Shown here in pieces: positions 25,887-36,001 of a DNA stretch of 62,183 nt (positions within the stretch are counted from its first letter, which is position 1; the number at the start of each line of letters is the position of its first letter). This stretch comes from Sphingorhabdus sp. (GTDB lineage: Bacteria > Pseudomonadota > Alphaproteobacteria > Sphingomonadales > Sphingomonadaceae). The DNA lies in NCBI RefSeq assembly GCF_029865925.1, contig NZ_JARXAI010000027.1:1-62183 (forward strand). Reading direction: 5' to 3'. The translations under genes and the position numbers were made by a program. The notes beneath the pieces were generated by a model. That model did not search any database, was not told where the DNA came from, and worked only from the letters and a program-made list of their open reading frames with translations.

Positions 25887-26921
25887 ATGATGCCCGCTAT
25901 CTGGGACTTGCTTGATTTTGACTCGCACGAAGCCGTTCATGTGTTCGATGACCGCGCCACCGGTCTTAAGGCAATAATCGCTGTGCATTCGACCCATTTG
26001 GGGCCTGCAGCAGGTGGAACGCGCTTTTGGCATTATGCCGAGCCGCAAGCTGCGGTCACTGATGCGCTGCGCCTATCGCGCGGAATGAGCTACAAAAATG
26101 CGATGGCGGGGCTATCTGCAGGCGGCGGCAAGGCGGTCATTCTTGCCAACCCTGCGCGGACCAAGCCACAAGATATGCTTGATGCATTTGCCCACGCGGT
26201 GGATTCACTGGGCGGCAAATACATCACTGCTCAGGATGTCGGCATGTCTGAAGAGGATATGGTCTCACTTTCAAAGGTCACCTCGCACGTCGCTGGCTTG
26301 CCTGGGCAAGGCGGTGATCCCGGTCCTTACACAGCACGTGGCGTGTTTTTAGGGGTTCAGGCCGCAGCCAAACATGTGCTTGGCACGGATGACATGTTGG
26401 GCGTTCACGTCGCTATCCAGGGCGTGGGCAGTGTTGGTGGCGGTCTTGCCCGTTATCTTGCAGATCATGGAGCTAAGCTTACGCTGGCTGACGTAGATGC
26501 AAAGCGTGCCGCTGACCTTGCGGTTGAGCTGGGCGGAAACAGCGTAGCTGCAACTGACATCATGAATGTCGAAGCGGATATCTTCAGCCCTTGCGCTTTG
26601 GGTGCGATACTGACTGAAGCGAGCGTGTCTGCGTTAAGAGTGCGTGCGGTTGCCGGTGGCGCAAATAATCAGCTTGCGACGGGGCGTGAGGGACGCATGC
26701 TGGCCGATCGAAGTATATTGTATGCCCCTGATTATGTCGTCAACGCTGGCGGCATTATCAACGTTTTGCGTCACATTGAAAATGCCGACGATGCAGAAAT
26801 CAACCGCCGCATTAACACCATTCCTGAGCGGTTGGCGGCTATCTGGGCTGAAAGCGCTTCGGGCGGTAAAACACCAGCTGAAGTGGCAGACGATATGGCG
26901 CAAAAACTTATCGGTAGGTGA
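25887..26921 (+). CDS. Glu/Leu/Phe/Val family amino-acid dehydrogenase
   Basis: A 344-residue NAD-dependent dehydrogenase of the leucine-dehydrogenase branch. The substrate domain has THLGPAAGGTRFW, LSRGMSYKNAMAGLSAGGGK with the catalytic lysines, and TAQDVGMSEEDM. The nucleotide-binding domain has AIQGVGSVGGGLARYL and AGGANNQLA. Length fits leucine/valine dehydrogenases (about 350) rather than glutamate dehydrogenases (above 410). It probably deaminates branched-chain or aromatic amino acids to keto acids. ATG at 25887 (or 25890) follows AGGGGA; an earlier ATG at 25860 adds nine unlikely residues. Confidence 0.9.
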   Translation: MMPAIWDLLDFDSHEAVHVFDDRATGLKAIIAVHSTHLGPAAGGTRFWHYAEPQAAVTDALRLSRGMSYKNAMAGLSAGGGKAVILANPARTKPQDMLDAFAHAVDSLGGKYITAQDVGMSEEDMVSLSKVTSHVAGLPGQGGDPGPYTARGVFLGVQAAAKHVLGTDDMLGVHVAIQGVGSVGGGLARYLADHGAKLTLADVDAKRAADLAVELGGNSVAATDIMNVEADIFSPCALGAILTEASVSALRVRAVAGGANNQLATGREGRMLADRSILYAPDYVVNAGGIINVLRHIENADDAEINRRINTIPERLAAIWAESASGGKTPAEVADDMAQKLIGR

Positions 26922-26973
26922 TGCTAAATTCGTTGGCCTAACGTTTTTGCAGTGCTAGAGACCCACTCCAGAT

Positions 26974-27690
26974 ATGCACCGTTTCGCCAATCCTGCCCGT
27001 TTTTTGCGCATCGCAAGGCCACTTACCCCGGCTTTGTTCTGGCTCGGGCTTATCCTGACGCTTGCTGCCTGTATTTGGGGGCTATTCTTCACGCCGACTG
27101 AACGGTTGATGGGCGACACAGTCAAGATCATCTTTGTTCATGTCCCTGCCGCTTGGCTCGGTATGGGGGGATGGACTGGCATTGCCATTGCGAGCATTGT
27201 GCAATTGGTATGGCGTCACCCGCTGGCGGGCGTGTCTGCGCGTGCAATCGCGGTTCCCGGAGCGACCTTTGCGGCGATTTGCCTCATTACGGGGTCGATA
27301 TGGGGGCGACCCACTTGGGGAACTTGGTGGGTTTGGGATGGCCGGCTGACATCAATGCTTGTGCTCTTCTTTTTATATCTCGGGTATATTGCGTTATCCA
27401 ATGCGTCGAGCAACAAAGGCGATACCAGTCGCGTTGCCGCAGTTTTCGGTATCATTGGCGCAATCAACATCCCCATCATCAACCGCTCGGTCATCTGGTG
27501 GGAAAGCCAGCACCAAAAGGCAAGTATCACCTTGGGTGGATCATCGATTGACTCGGCCTATTTGGTGCCCTTGTTTGTAGCCGTTGCCGGTTTCAGTCTA
27601 TTGTTCGGCGCACTGGTGTTGATGCGGATGCGCGCTGCTCTTGCGGAAATGCGGATTGAGGCGCGGATGCGCAGGATGGCGGAGAGCTGA
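26974..27690 (+). CDS. ccmC: Heme exporter protein CcmC
   Basis: A 238-residue inner-membrane protein with about six membrane segments. It contains the tryptophan-rich heme-handling motif WGTWWVWDGRLT (about residues 111-122) and flanking periplasmic histidines in FVHVPAAWLG and WWESQHQKAS. It passes heme to CcmE in cytochrome c maturation. It starts a contiguous set ccmC-D-E-F-G-H-I. The usual upstream ccmA and ccmB are not here; an amino-acid dehydrogenase precedes instead. Confidence 0.96.
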   Translation: MHRFANPARFLRIARPLTPALFWLGLILTLAACIWGLFFTPTERLMGDTVKIIFVHVPAAWLGMGGWTGIAIASIVQLVWRHPLAGVSARAIAVPGATFAAICLITGSIWGRPTWGTWWVWDGRLTSMLVLFFLYLGYIALSNASSNKGDTSRVAAVFGIIGAINIPIINRSVIWWESQHQKASITLGGSSIDSAYLVPLFVAVAGFSLLFGALVLMRMRAALAEMRIEARMRRMAES

Positions 27691-27821
27691 TGCCCCACGC
27701 TCCATTCATCATCGCATCCTACGTCATCGCCGGGGTCGGTCTGACCTGGCTTGTTATCTCCAGCTACATATCGATGCGCCGCGCAGAGGCGTCGGCTGCC
27801 GAGTTAAAGGATCGGCCATGA
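27690..27821 (+). CDS. ccmD: Heme exporter protein CcmD
   Basis: A 43-residue protein with one membrane segment (about residues 6-27, including IIASYVIAGVGLTWLVISSY) followed by a short basic stretch (SMRRAEA), typical of CcmD. Its ATG shares the last base of the ccmC stop (TGATG), and its TGA overlaps the ccmE start (ATGA). It links CcmC with CcmE. Confidence 0.9.
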   Translation: MPHAPFIIASYVIAGVGLTWLVISSYISMRRAEASAAELKDRP

Positions 27822-28267
27822 AGCCAAAGCATCAGCGGTTGCTGTTGGCAATTATTGCTGTTGCTGCTCTGGTTGGCGCTGGCCTGATCGCCGCATCTGC
27901 CTTACGCGAAGAGGCATCCTATTTTTATACCCCTACAACGTTGGTGGCAGCCAATGTCGAACCCGGAAAAGCCATCAGGTTAGGCGGCATGGTACAAAAA
28001 GGATCCATCGTGCGTGGCGGGGATGGCGTATCTATAACGTTCACGGTTCGGGACCAGAGACGCAGTCAGAAGGTCGCTTATCGCGGGATTACGCCTGACC
28101 TGTTTGGTGAAGGGTCTGGCGTCGTTGCAGACGGTCGACTTGGACCTGACCGCGTCTTTGTCGCCGATAGCTTGCTTGCCAAGCATGATGAAAACTACGT
28201 GCCGAGAGAATTGGCTGACATAGATATGAGTGCGGCCGCAAAAACGAAGGACACACTTGTACCATGA
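27818..28267 (+). CDS. ccmE: Cytochrome c maturation heme chaperone CcmE
   Basis: A 149-residue periplasmic protein anchored by an N-terminal membrane segment (about 8-27). The beta-barrel domain begins near FYTPTTLVAANVEPGKAIRLGG. Heme attaches covalently to the His of LLAKHDENYVP (about residues 125-135), with the conserved Tyr four residues later. Start ATG 27818 overlaps ccmD by four bases. Confidence 0.96.
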   Translation: MKPKHQRLLLAIIAVAALVGAGLIAASALREEASYFYTPTTLVAANVEPGKAIRLGGMVQKGSIVRGGDGVSITFTVRDQRRSQKVAYRGITPDLFGEGSGVVADGRLGPDRVFVADSLLAKHDENYVPRELADIDMSAAAKTKDTLVP

Positions 28268-28294
28268 GGATATTGACGAAATGAGGGCTTTCAC

Positions 28295-30226
28295 ATGATT
28301 GCAGAAGCCGGATTAGCGGCTATTTGGCTGGCGGCGTCGATGGCGCTTCTTCAGTTCATTGCGGGGTTAACGTTGTTACGCGATGGGGCTGGGCAACTGG
28401 TGCCGCTCATAAAACCTGCTGCGTATATGCAGGGTGCCTTGTGTACCTTTGCGTTCTTTGCGCTCATGTGGCTGTTTTATATCAGTGATCTGTCAGTGCT
28501 TTTGGTCGCAAACAACAGCCATATTGATAAGCCACTCATTTTCAAACTCGCTGGCACTTGGGGTAACCATGAAGGCTCGATGCTTTTATGGGTAACGATA
28601 TTGTCTGTTTCAGGCGCTGCGATTGCATTTCTGGAAAAGCGTATTGAGGTAAAGACACTGTCTGCCACGTTGGCGGTGCAAGGTTTTCTCGCGCTCGGCT
28701 TTTTCGCATTTTTGCTGTTTTCTTCAAACCCGTTTGAGCGAATGGTTCCTGCGCCTATCGAGGGTGCTGGCCTCAACCCATTACTTCAGGACGTTGGCCT
28801 CGCGTTCCACCCGCCGACTTTATACTTTGGTTATGTTGGCCTTTCGATCGCATTCTCTTTCGCCGTTGGCGCATTGCTCACCAATCAGGTCGGGCCAGCC
28901 TTCGCCCGCGCTATGCGGCCGTGGGTGTTGGGCGCTTGGATTTTCCTGACAATCGGTATAGCTGCAGGCAGTTACTGGGCATATTATGAATTGGGCTGGG
29001 GTGGCTGGTGGTTTTGGGATCCCGTTGAAAACGCGTCGCTCATGCCATGGCTTGCAGCGACTGCTCTACTGCATTCGGTCAGCGTTCTTGCTACGCGCAA
29101 TGCGTTACGTGCTTGGACCATCATGCTTGCGCTGGTGGCCTTTGCCATGTCGATGGCGGGCACGTTCCTTGTGCGTTCAGGGATATTGACGAGCGTTCAT
29201 GCCTTTGCTGTCGACCCGGAACGTGGTTCGTTCATTCTCGCGTTAATGCTTATGTACACAGGCCTTGCCTTCGTCATTTTTGCTTTACGTATTGGGACAG
29301 TCAAGCAAGGTGAGCCGTTCCAACTGCTCAGCCGAGAAGGCGGGATTGTTGCAAATAATATATTCCTAAGCGTCATTCTGGCAGTCATTTTGATTGGCAC
29401 GCTTTACCCGATTGCGGCAGAGGCATTGGGTGACAAGATATCGGTTGGGCCTCCATATTTTAACAAAGCGACGGTTCCAATTGCGGTTCTTTTGATGCTC
29501 GCTTTGTTGGTGGGGCCCCTGTTGCGTTGGCGCCGCGATGATCTCGGCCGTCTAAAATATTGGCTTATCGGTGCAGCGGCGATTTTGTTGTTGAGTTGCC
29601 TTGCGATATGGAAATTTGCGCCACAAATAGGGATATTTCCGCTTTTGGGTATCGCATTGTCCTTGGCCCTTGCAGTGGCAGCATGGATGCCACTTAGGGG
29701 GCGCAAGCTGCTCCGCACGCCTATCCCGGTATTCGGCATGGTCATCGCGCATTTTGGTTTAGCCGTTAGTGTCTTTGGCATGGCGGCGGAATCAGGCTTT
29801 TCATCTGAAACTCTTACCGCGCTTGCACCTGGCGAAAGCGCCAAGGTCGCTGGCTGGGAGGTTAAGCTTAACGATGTCAATCCCGTCGTAGGGGACAATT
29901 GGGTTGCTGTTGAAGGTGAAATGATAGCCGCCAAAAATGGCAATGAATTCCCGCTTCATCCTCAATCACGGCAATTCTTTAAGCCTCCAATGCAGACAAG
30001 CGAAGCGGCGTTGCTGACGCGGTGGAATGGTCAATTATATGTCGTCATTGCGCAGCCCGACCAAGAGGGGGATGGCCGTTGGCAAGTGCGCTTATGGTGG
30101 AAGCCCTTTGTTACATTTATCTGGGGTGGCGCAATATTGATTGCTCTCGGCGGGGCAATCGCGCTTTTGGGCCGCATGGTCCGTCGCACCAAGAATTCAG
30201 CTATAAACAAATGGCAAACCGAATGA
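28295..30226 (+). CDS. ccmF: Cytochrome c heme lyase subunit CcmF
   Basis: A 643-residue polytopic membrane protein. It contains GTWGNHEGSMLLWV near residue 90, the heme-handling WGGWWFWDPVENASLMPWL at about 230-248, and a second set of conserved periplasmic histidines. It works with CcmH and CcmI to attach heme to apocytochrome c. A GAGGG sequence precedes the ATG at 28295. Confidence 0.97.
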   Translation: MIAEAGLAAIWLAASMALLQFIAGLTLLRDGAGQLVPLIKPAAYMQGALCTFAFFALMWLFYISDLSVLLVANNSHIDKPLIFKLAGTWGNHEGSMLLWVTILSVSGAAIAFLEKRIEVKTLSATLAVQGFLALGFFAFLLFSSNPFERMVPAPIEGAGLNPLLQDVGLAFHPPTLYFGYVGLSIAFSFAVGALLTNQVGPAFARAMRPWVLGAWIFLTIGIAAGSYWAYYELGWGGWWFWDPVENASLMPWLAATALLHSVSVLATRNALRAWTIMLALVAFAMSMAGTFLVRSGILTSVHAFAVDPERGSFILALMLMYTGLAFVIFALRIGTVKQGEPFQLLSREGGIVANNIFLSVILAVILIGTLYPIAAEALGDKISVGPPYFNKATVPIAVLLMLALLVGPLLRWRRDDLGRLKYWLIGAAAILLLSCLAIWKFAPQIGIFPLLGIALSLALAVAAWMPLRGRKLLRTPIPVFGMVIAHFGLAVSVFGMAAESGFSSETLTALAPGESAKVAGWEVKLNDVNPVVGDNWVAVEGEMIAAKNGNEFPLHPQSRQFFKPPMQTSEAALLTRWNGQLYVVIAQPDQEGDGRWQVRLWWKPFVTFIWGGAILIALGGAIALLGRMVRRTKNSAINKWQTE

Positions 30227-30753
30227 ACCGCCCTTGGCTTTTATGGGCGCCGCTTGTTGCCACCGCATGCATTGGCGGGCTTGCCATTTATGGCCTGGCC
30301 GTGCCGAAAGACGAGCAAGTCCATTCGGCTATGATCGGACAAAAGCTTCCTGAATTTGCATTGCCTCCGGCAACACAGGGTGTTTTCCCATTATCAAACA
30401 AAGATATGGGTGATGGGAGCCCCCGGCTGCTTAACATTTTTGCTAGCTGGTGCATCCCTTGCAAAGCCGAAGCGCCGCAGCTTGAGGAATTGAAAGCAGC
30501 TGGCGTCGAGATTGACGGGATCGCTATTCGCGATCGTCCAGAAGATGTTGCTGCTTTTCTGGACGAATTTGGCAATCCGTATCGCCGCATTGGATCGGAC
30601 AGCGAAATGGCGGTTCAGCTTAAACTCGGGTCGTCTGGTGTGCCTGAAACTTATGTAATCGGTGCCGATGGCACAATATTGTTCCAGCATATCGGCGATA
30701 TCCGGGTAGAACATGTGCCGATGCTCATCGAAAAACTGAAGGCGACGAAATGA
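30223..30753 (+). CDS. ccmG: Thiol:disulfide interchange protein CcmG/DsbE
   Basis: A 176-residue membrane-anchored thioredoxin-like protein. The N-terminal anchor (about 3-24) is followed by the redox motif FASWCIPCKAEAPQL and the cis-proline loop GSSGVPETYVI. It keeps the CxxCH cysteines of apocytochrome c reduced. I use the ATG at 30223, which overlaps the ccmF stop (ATGA); an ATG four codons upstream (30211) is equally possible. Overlaps ccmH by four bases. Confidence 0.94.
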   Translation: MNRPWLLWAPLVATACIGGLAIYGLAVPKDEQVHSAMIGQKLPEFALPPATQGVFPLSNKDMGDGSPRLLNIFASWCIPCKAEAPQLEELKAAGVEIDGIAIRDRPEDVAAFLDEFGNPYRRIGSDSEMAVQLKLGSSGVPETYVIGADGTILFQHIGDIRVEHVPMLIEKLKATK

Positions 30754-31151
30754 GAGTATTCGTTCCTATTTTACTGATGTTAGCTGCGCCCGTTTTTGCC
30801 CAAGGAAGCGGGCCAACGCCCGCCTTGGCAAACCGTCAGCTTTCCGATCCAGCGAAAGAAGCTGAGGCAACCCGCCTGATGCACAGTTTGCGCTGTATTC
30901 AATGCCAAGGTCAATCCATTGCCGATAGCGACGCGAGCATGGCAGGAACCATGCGTGCCGAAGTGCGTCAGCAAATTGCCGCTGGACAAAAGTCCGAGGC
31001 AGTTCGGAACTGGATGATACAACGTTATGGCGAATGGGTTAGCTTCGAACCCGATTTCAAGGGCGCAGGGCTTCTTCTCTGGCTTACACCAATTATCTTG
31101 CTGCTTGCATCGCTTTGGGTAGCGCGTGGGCTGTTTTGGAGGCGTACATGA
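30750..31151 (+). CDS. ccmH: Cytochrome c maturation protein CcmH
   Basis: A 133-residue protein with a signal peptide (to about residue 18), the redox motif LRCIQCQGQSIADSDA and a C-terminal membrane segment (LLLWLTPIILLLASLWV). It corresponds to the short, N-terminal half of E. coli CcmH, the TPR half being the separate next gene. It reduces apocytochrome c together with CcmG. Confidence 0.95.
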   Translation: MRVFVPILLMLAAPVFAQGSGPTPALANRQLSDPAKEAEATRLMHSLRCIQCQGQSIADSDASMAGTMRAEVRQQIAAGQKSEAVRNWMIQRYGEWVSFEPDFKGAGLLLWLTPIILLLASLWVARGLFWRRT

Positions 31152-31804
31152 ACGGTTGGGTGGCACTTGGCCTATTGTCGGTTTTCAGCCTGTTGGCGCT
31201 TGCTTGGTTTTTACGTGCGTCAAAGGGGCTGTGGCAAATTGGCGCAGCTGCGGTCTTATTGGGCATGACTGGTTACGCCCTGCAAGGCCGTCCATCAGCG
31301 CCATCTTCACCGGCCAAGCCGCTAGAGGGGAATGCAGTTGCTGCTACTCAGCTTGTCGATATACGCGCCGACATGGACCAAAACTTCGGTGGGGCGAAAC
31401 GCTGGCTAATCACCGCTGATTCCTTTGCCAAGCAAGGGGAGTATGCTTTAGCGGCTTCCTATATTCAGTCCGGCCTGCGTAGTGACCCAAAAAATGCGGA
31501 TCTTTGGTCTGCCCTTGGGCTGCAATTGATGCTGGCGAGCGATGGGCAGTTGTCAGCACCGGCGGAATTGGCCTTCGATAAAGCGCGCTCCATTCGGCCG
31601 AATTACCCCGCACCATATTATTTTGTGGGTCTTGCCCGCATGCTTAGCGGTGACCTTGATGGTGCGATCCTCCTGTGGGAAAAAACTCTTTCACTCGCGA
31701 CACCAAATGCGAAATGGAAAGGCGTCCTTGAGTCGCAATTGCAGGCCGCCAAGGCGCTGCAAGCGCAAACAGCACAGGTAAAAGTAGATATACCTTCTAA
31801 GTAA
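31148..31804 (+). CDS. ccmI: TPR protein CcmI, cytochrome c maturation
   Basis: A 218-residue protein with two N-terminal hydrophobic segments (about 3-20 and 29-46) and at least two TPR units (FAKQGEYALAASYIQSGLRSDP and the following pair, up to LSGDLDGAILLWEK). CcmI captures the C-terminal part of apocytochrome c for the CcmFH lyase. It overlaps ccmH by four bases. Assignment combines topology and position, since TPR sequence is not specific. Confidence 0.88.
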   Translation: MNGWVALGLLSVFSLLALAWFLRASKGLWQIGAAAVLLGMTGYALQGRPSAPSSPAKPLEGNAVAATQLVDIRADMDQNFGGAKRWLITADSFAKQGEYALAASYIQSGLRSDPKNADLWSALGLQLMLASDGQLSAPAELAFDKARSIRPNYPAPYYFVGLARMLSGDLDGAILLWEKTLSLATPNAKWKGVLESQLQAAKALQAQTAQVKVDIPSK

Positions 31805-31932
31805 CTGAAAATATTATTCTCTCCAAAAAATTTGTTCAATATTGCTTTGTTGTGAAGGGTAAGGCGGCATGCTAATGCGCGCGGCCCGTCCACTTTTAAT
31901 GTGGCAGTTGGGGTTGAAGCCGGGGAAACAAG

Positions 31933-33870
31933 ATGGTTGGACCGCAAGCAGACGATTTTGGTGACAGCGAACAAAATCATAACGATAGCCATGCCCCCAA
32001 AGGTTCGCTGCTGGCGTTATGTGCGGGCACGGTTGGCGTCGTATTTGGTGACATCGGTACTAGCCCGATCTACGCCTTCCGCGAGACGTTTGCCGGTCAT
32101 CATCCTATTGCGCCTGACCCGATGCATATCAAAGGTGTTCTAAGTCTCGTTTTCTGGTCGATGATGATTGTTGTGACCTTAAAATATGTTTTCACAATCA
32201 TGAAGGCGGACAACAAGGGGGAGGGCGGAAGCCTTGCTTTGCTTGCGCTGATCAATCGTCAGACCGCTGGGGCAAAATGGACCGCGCCTTTTGTAATGCT
32301 TGGGGTGTTTGCAACCGCGCTATTTTATGGCGACTCCATGATTACGCCTGCCATGTCCATCCTCTCTGCAGCCGAAGGTCTCAAATATGTAAGCTTGGGC
32401 TTTAGCCCTTGGATATTACCTATATCGGTCGTGATTATTGGCGCGTTATTTGCGTTCCAGTCGCGCGGCACGGCCAAGGTCGGGGCTTGGTTTGGGCCAA
32501 TCATGCTTGTGTATTTTGCCACGCTTGCGGGGTTGGGTGTCATGCATCTTACCAAAATGCCGATGATAATTCTGGATGTTTTGAACCCGCTGAATACATT
32601 TTATTTCTTCTACAATGACGGCTTTCGCGCATTTGTCGCGATGGGTACCGTCGTCCTTGCTGTGACAGGCGCGGAGGCGCTTTATGCCGATATGGGACAC
32701 TTTGGCCGTCGGCCGATCAAGTTCAGCTGGCTGTTCTTCGTGTTGCCAGCCTTGATGTTGAATTACATGGGGCAAGGGGCGATGATTTTGTCCATGACGC
32801 CACAAGAAGCGCAGTTGGCCATCCGCGATCCGTTTTTTCTAATGGTGCCCGACATGATCAGCACGCCGGTCATCATTCTTACGATTATGGCAGCGGTCAT
32901 CGCCAGCCAAGCTGTTATCTCTGGCGCTTTCTCTTTGACGCAGCAGGCAATACAACTCGGCTTCATGCCGCGTCTGAGTATTCAGCACACAAGCGAAAAA
33001 GCCGCAGGGCAAATCTATATTCCGGCCATCAACTGGGGCCTTGCCATCATGGTATTGTTGCTGGTGCTATTCTTCCAGTCATCATCAAACCTCGCAGCGG
33101 CTTACGGTATCGCGGTTACGGGCGCTATGTTCATTGACACCTGCTTGATCGCTGTTGTCCTGCTGTCATTGTGGAAGTGGCCAAAGTGGAAGGCGCTTCC
33201 TATCCTGGGGCTCTTCTTCATTGTGGACTTTGGCTATTTCGGGGCGAATTTATTGAAGGTCCCGTCTGGCGGGTGGGTTCCCTTGCTGATTGGTTTAGTA
33301 ATCTTCACACTGCTGACGACATGGTCGCGCGGTCGTGCATTGATGCGTGAACGTATGGCGGAAAGCTCCATGCCGATGGAAATTTTCATCAAATCTGCCG
33401 CCAACAGCGCGACACGTGTTCCCGGCACGGCGATTTTTATGGCTTCGGCCGCAAGTGGTGTACCATCGGCGCTACTTCATAATATCAAGCACAACCGTAT
33501 CCTGCATGAGCGCGTGATTGTTCTGACCGTGCAAATTGAAGACGTGCCCTTTGTTCGTTCGGGCGAGCGCATCGTCTGTAAAGATTTGGGTGAGGGCTTT
33601 TACCGCGTGAAAATGCGCTTTGGCTTTCTGGAAGAAACAAACGTTCCGGCGACGCTTGACTTGGTCGATTTGTGCGGACCTAAATTTGATATGATGAACA
33701 CCAGTTTCTTCTTGTCGCGCCAAACGCTGATTGCGTCCAAAATCCCTGGCATGGCGATTTGGCGGGAAAAGGTGTTTGCATGGATGCTGCGGAATGCCGC
33801 TAATGCGATGGAATTTTTCAAATTGCCAAGCAATCGCGTGGTTGAACTTGGCAGCCAGGTTGAAATCTGA
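31933..33870 (+). CDS. kup: Low-affinity potassium transporter Kup
   Basis: A 645-residue potassium/proton symporter with about twelve membrane segments (roughly 25-460) and a cytoplasmic C-terminal domain. The signature [19 protein letters not shown] lies at about 37-55 and is followed by [37 protein letters not shown] and the conserved GAMFIDTCL complete the pattern. The ATG at 31933 follows GGGGA. It stands alone in its own transcription unit. Confidence 0.97.
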   Translation: MVGPQADDFGDSEQNHNDSHAPKGSLLALCAGTVGVVFGDIGTSPIYAFRETFAGHHPIAPDPMHIKGVLSLVFWSMMIVVTLKYVFTIMKADNKGEGGSLALLALINRQTAGAKWTAPFVMLGVFATALFYGDSMITPAMSILSAAEGLKYVSLGFSPWILPISVVIIGALFAFQSRGTAKVGAWFGPIMLVYFATLAGLGVMHLTKMPMIILDVLNPLNTFYFFYNDGFRAFVAMGTVVLAVTGAEALYADMGHFGRRPIKFSWLFFVLPALMLNYMGQGAMILSMTPQEAQLAIRDPFFLMVPDMISTPVIILTIMAAVIASQAVISGAFSLTQQAIQLGFMPRLSIQHTSEKAAGQIYIPAINWGLAIMVLLLVLFFQSSSNLAAAYGIAVTGAMFIDTCLIAVVLLSLWKWPKWKALPILGLFFIVDFGYFGANLLKVPSGGWVPLLIGLVIFTLLTTWSRGRALMRERMAESSMPMEIFIKSAANSATRVPGTAIFMASAASGVPSALLHNIKHNRILHERVIVLTVQIEDVPFVRSGERIVCKDLGEGFYRVKMRFGFLEETNVPATLDLVDLCGPKFDMMNTSFFLSRQTLIASKIPGMAIWREKVFAWMLRNAANAMEFFKLPSNRVVELGSQVEI

Positions 33871-33977
33871 CCTGCCTTAGTTCATGGTTTGCGTGCCTGC
33901 CATTTTCGTAACAAAATAACCCTAACGCATTTTAAGACTGGACGAATGTTGCTCGATATGGCTATCGCCAACCTGAC

Positions 33978-34031
33978 ATGAAAACGCGCAACCCTCTTTC
34001 GCCTCTCCTACTACGACTTACACGCCCTTAG
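33978..34031 (+). CDS. leuL: Leucine-rich leader peptide of leuA
   Basis: An open frame of 17 codons, too short to be a normal gene, encodes M-K-T-R-N-P-L-S-P-L-L-L-R-L-T-R-P. Five of the residues are Leu, three of them consecutive, with codons CTT, CTC, CTA, CTA, CTT. It ends 102 bases before leuA and its stop codon lies inside a hairpin arm. This is the pattern of a transcription-attenuation leader: ribosomes stall at Leu codons when leucyl-tRNA is scarce. No strong ribosome-binding site is visible, which lowers confidence. Confidence 0.65.
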   Translation: MKTRNPLSPLLLRLTRP

Positions 34032-34078
34032 GCGTGCCTGTTTTGCTGACCATGTTCGGCAACCCGCCTAAGGGCTTT
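34021..34078 (+). promoter_or_regulatory. Putative leucine attenuator of leuA
   Basis: Two exclusive structures are possible. GCCCTTAGGCG at 34024-34034 is perfectly complementary to CGCCTAAGGGC at 34065-34075, which is followed by TTT. Alternatively 34021-34036 folds alone as CACGCC-CTTA-GGCGTG. The leader-peptide stop codon is in the shared arm, so the position of the ribosome would decide which forms. The final T-run is short, so which structure terminates is uncertain. Confidence 0.6.
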
Positions 34079-34133
34079 ACCACCGCAAAATTTAGCCCTC
34101 AAGCTGGGCGTTTCAGCGAAGTTGCCAAACATC

Positions 34134-35804
34134 ATGATGCTTTCCGATCCATCGCGTAAATACCGACCCTTCCCCCAAATTGATCTGCCCGACCGCATAT
34201 GGCCGACGCGGACCATCGACCGCGCGCCGCGCTGGCTTTCCACTGACCTGCGTGATGGAAACCAAGCGCTCATTGACCCCATGGGCGCAGAGAAGAAGAA
34301 ACGCTTTTTTGACCTGTTGCTGAAGGTCGGTGTAAAAGAGATTGAGGTTGGTTTCCCAAGTTCGGGCGCCACAGATTTTGATTTTATTCGCGGGCTCGTC
34401 GACAGCGGACGCATTCCCGATGACGTTACGATTCAAAGCCTGACGCAGTCCCGGCGTGACCTGATTGAAAAAACGTTTGAGAGCATGGCCGGCGCGCCGC
34501 GGGCAATCGTCCATCTCTACAATGCTGTCAGCCCGGCGTGGCGCGATATTGTCTTCAACCTCGACAAAGCGGGCGTGAAGGCAATCGCCATTGAAGGCGC
34601 AAATATCCTTAAAGAGCAAGCCGCGAAATATCCGCAAACCGACTGGCATTTTGAATATAGCCCCGAAACATTCTCGACCGCGGAGCTCGAATTCAGCCTT
34701 GAGGTGTGCGAAGCGGTGATGGACGTGCTGCAACCCACGGCGGCAAAGCCACTGATCCTGAATCTGCCAGCGACGATTGAGGCCGCCATGCCCAATGTCT
34801 ACGCCGATCAAATTGAATGGATGTGCCGCAATATCAGCGCGCGGGATCATGTTGTCATCAGCCTGCATCCCCACAATGACCGGGGTAGCGGTATAGCAGC
34901 TGCCGAATTGGGCTTGCTGGCAGGCGCGGACCGCATCGAAGGTTGCCTGTTCGGCAATGGCGAGCGCACCGGCAATGTCGATTTGGTGACGCTGGCGCTG
35001 AACATGTATACCCAAGGGCTGCACCCCGGCCTTGATTTTAGCGACATTGATGAGGTCATTCAGACGGTTGAATATTGCAACCAGTTGCCCGTTCACCCGC
35101 GGCATCCCTACGCTGGCGAATTGGTATTCACCGCCTTTTCAGGATCGCATCAGGACGCGATTAAAAAAGGTTTCGCGGCGCAGGAACGGCAGAATGACGA
35201 AATTTGGCGCGTGCCCTATCTCCCCATTGATCCTGCCGATTTGGGCCGCAGTTATGAAGCCGTGATCCGCGTGAATTCGCAAAGCGGCAAGGGCGGCGTG
35301 GCTTGGGTGATTGAGCAGGACCAAGGTTTAAAGCTGCCCAAACGTATGCAGGCGAATTTTTCGACCACCGTGCAGACATTGTCCGACACAAACGGGCGTG
35401 AACTGACCAGCAGTGACATTTGGCAGGCGTTTGAAAAGCGCTATTATCTAAAGGGTGATGGCCGGTTCCGATTAATCGATTTCCACGAAACCCAAAGCCA
35501 GCGGCAAAAGGACGAGCGCATATTTGCAGGTACCATCCGCATAGATGGCGTTGAACAAAGCGTCAGCGGCCGTGGCAACGGTCTAATTTCCAGCCTTGCC
35601 AACGCATTGGAACACGCGCTGGGCGGTCCGCTAAACATCATCGACTATAACGAGCACGCCATTGGCCATGGTACCGATGCCCGCGCGGCCGCTTATGTCG
35701 AATGCCGCGTTGGAGACGGTCCGATATTATTTGGCGTCGGCATCAGTCAGGACGTGGCCACCGCGTCCGTCAGAGCCATTCTAAGCGCTGCTAACGGGGC
35801 TTAG
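34134..35804 (+). CDS. leuA: 2-isopropylmalate synthase
   Basis: A 556-residue enzyme of the LeuA type 2 group that condenses acetyl-CoA with 2-ketoisovalerate, the first step of leucine synthesis. The TIM barrel has [15 protein letters not shown] at about 37-51 and the metal-binding [20 protein letters not shown]. The C-terminal regulatory domain (about 430-556) binds leucine in homologues, with [13 protein letters not shown] and [19 protein letters not shown] 34134 or 34137 is the likely start; a TTG at 34122 is possible. A leucine-rich leader upstream implies attenuation control in addition to feedback inhibition. Confidence 0.95.
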   Translation: MMLSDPSRKYRPFPQIDLPDRIWPTRTIDRAPRWLSTDLRDGNQALIDPMGAEKKKRFFDLLLKVGVKEIEVGFPSSGATDFDFIRGLVDSGRIPDDVTIQSLTQSRRDLIEKTFESMAGAPRAIVHLYNAVSPAWRDIVFNLDKAGVKAIAIEGANILKEQAAKYPQTDWHFEYSPETFSTAELEFSLEVCEAVMDVLQPTAAKPLILNLPATIEAAMPNVYADQIEWMCRNISARDHVVISLHPHNDRGSGIAAAELGLLAGADRIEGCLFGNGERTGNVDLVTLALNMYTQGLHPGLDFSDIDEVIQTVEYCNQLPVHPRHPYAGELVFTAFSGSHQDAIKKGFAAQERQNDEIWRVPYLPIDPADLGRSYEAVIRVNSQSGKGGVAWVIEQDQGLKLPKRMQANFSTTVQTLSDTNGRELTSSDIWQAFEKRYYLKGDGRFRLIDFHETQSQRQKDERIFAGTIRIDGVEQSVSGRGNGLISSLANALEHALGGPLNIIDYNEHAIGHGTDARAAAYVECRVGDGPILFGVGISQDVATASVRAILSAANGA

Positions 35805-36001
35805 GGCACTCGCGGCCGGAGGCTGGCAGGTGCGCTGGGGACGCTCCAGCGGCCTTTGCCTTCAGGCCATGGAATGTCCCTGACCGTAGCTGTGAACCGC
35901 CAAAGGCCTTTCATCTGAAGTTATGCAGCGGATTGGGCGGGAAGAATCGCGCGGTTTGGAGCGCCTTACCTTACGGAATAGCCCGTTGAAAAAGGTGGGT
36001 T

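Noticed and set aside
34113-35105. 330-residue minus-strand ORF opposite leuA
   Set aside because: Antisense shadow of leuA codon bias, without a recognisable domain or ribosome-binding site.
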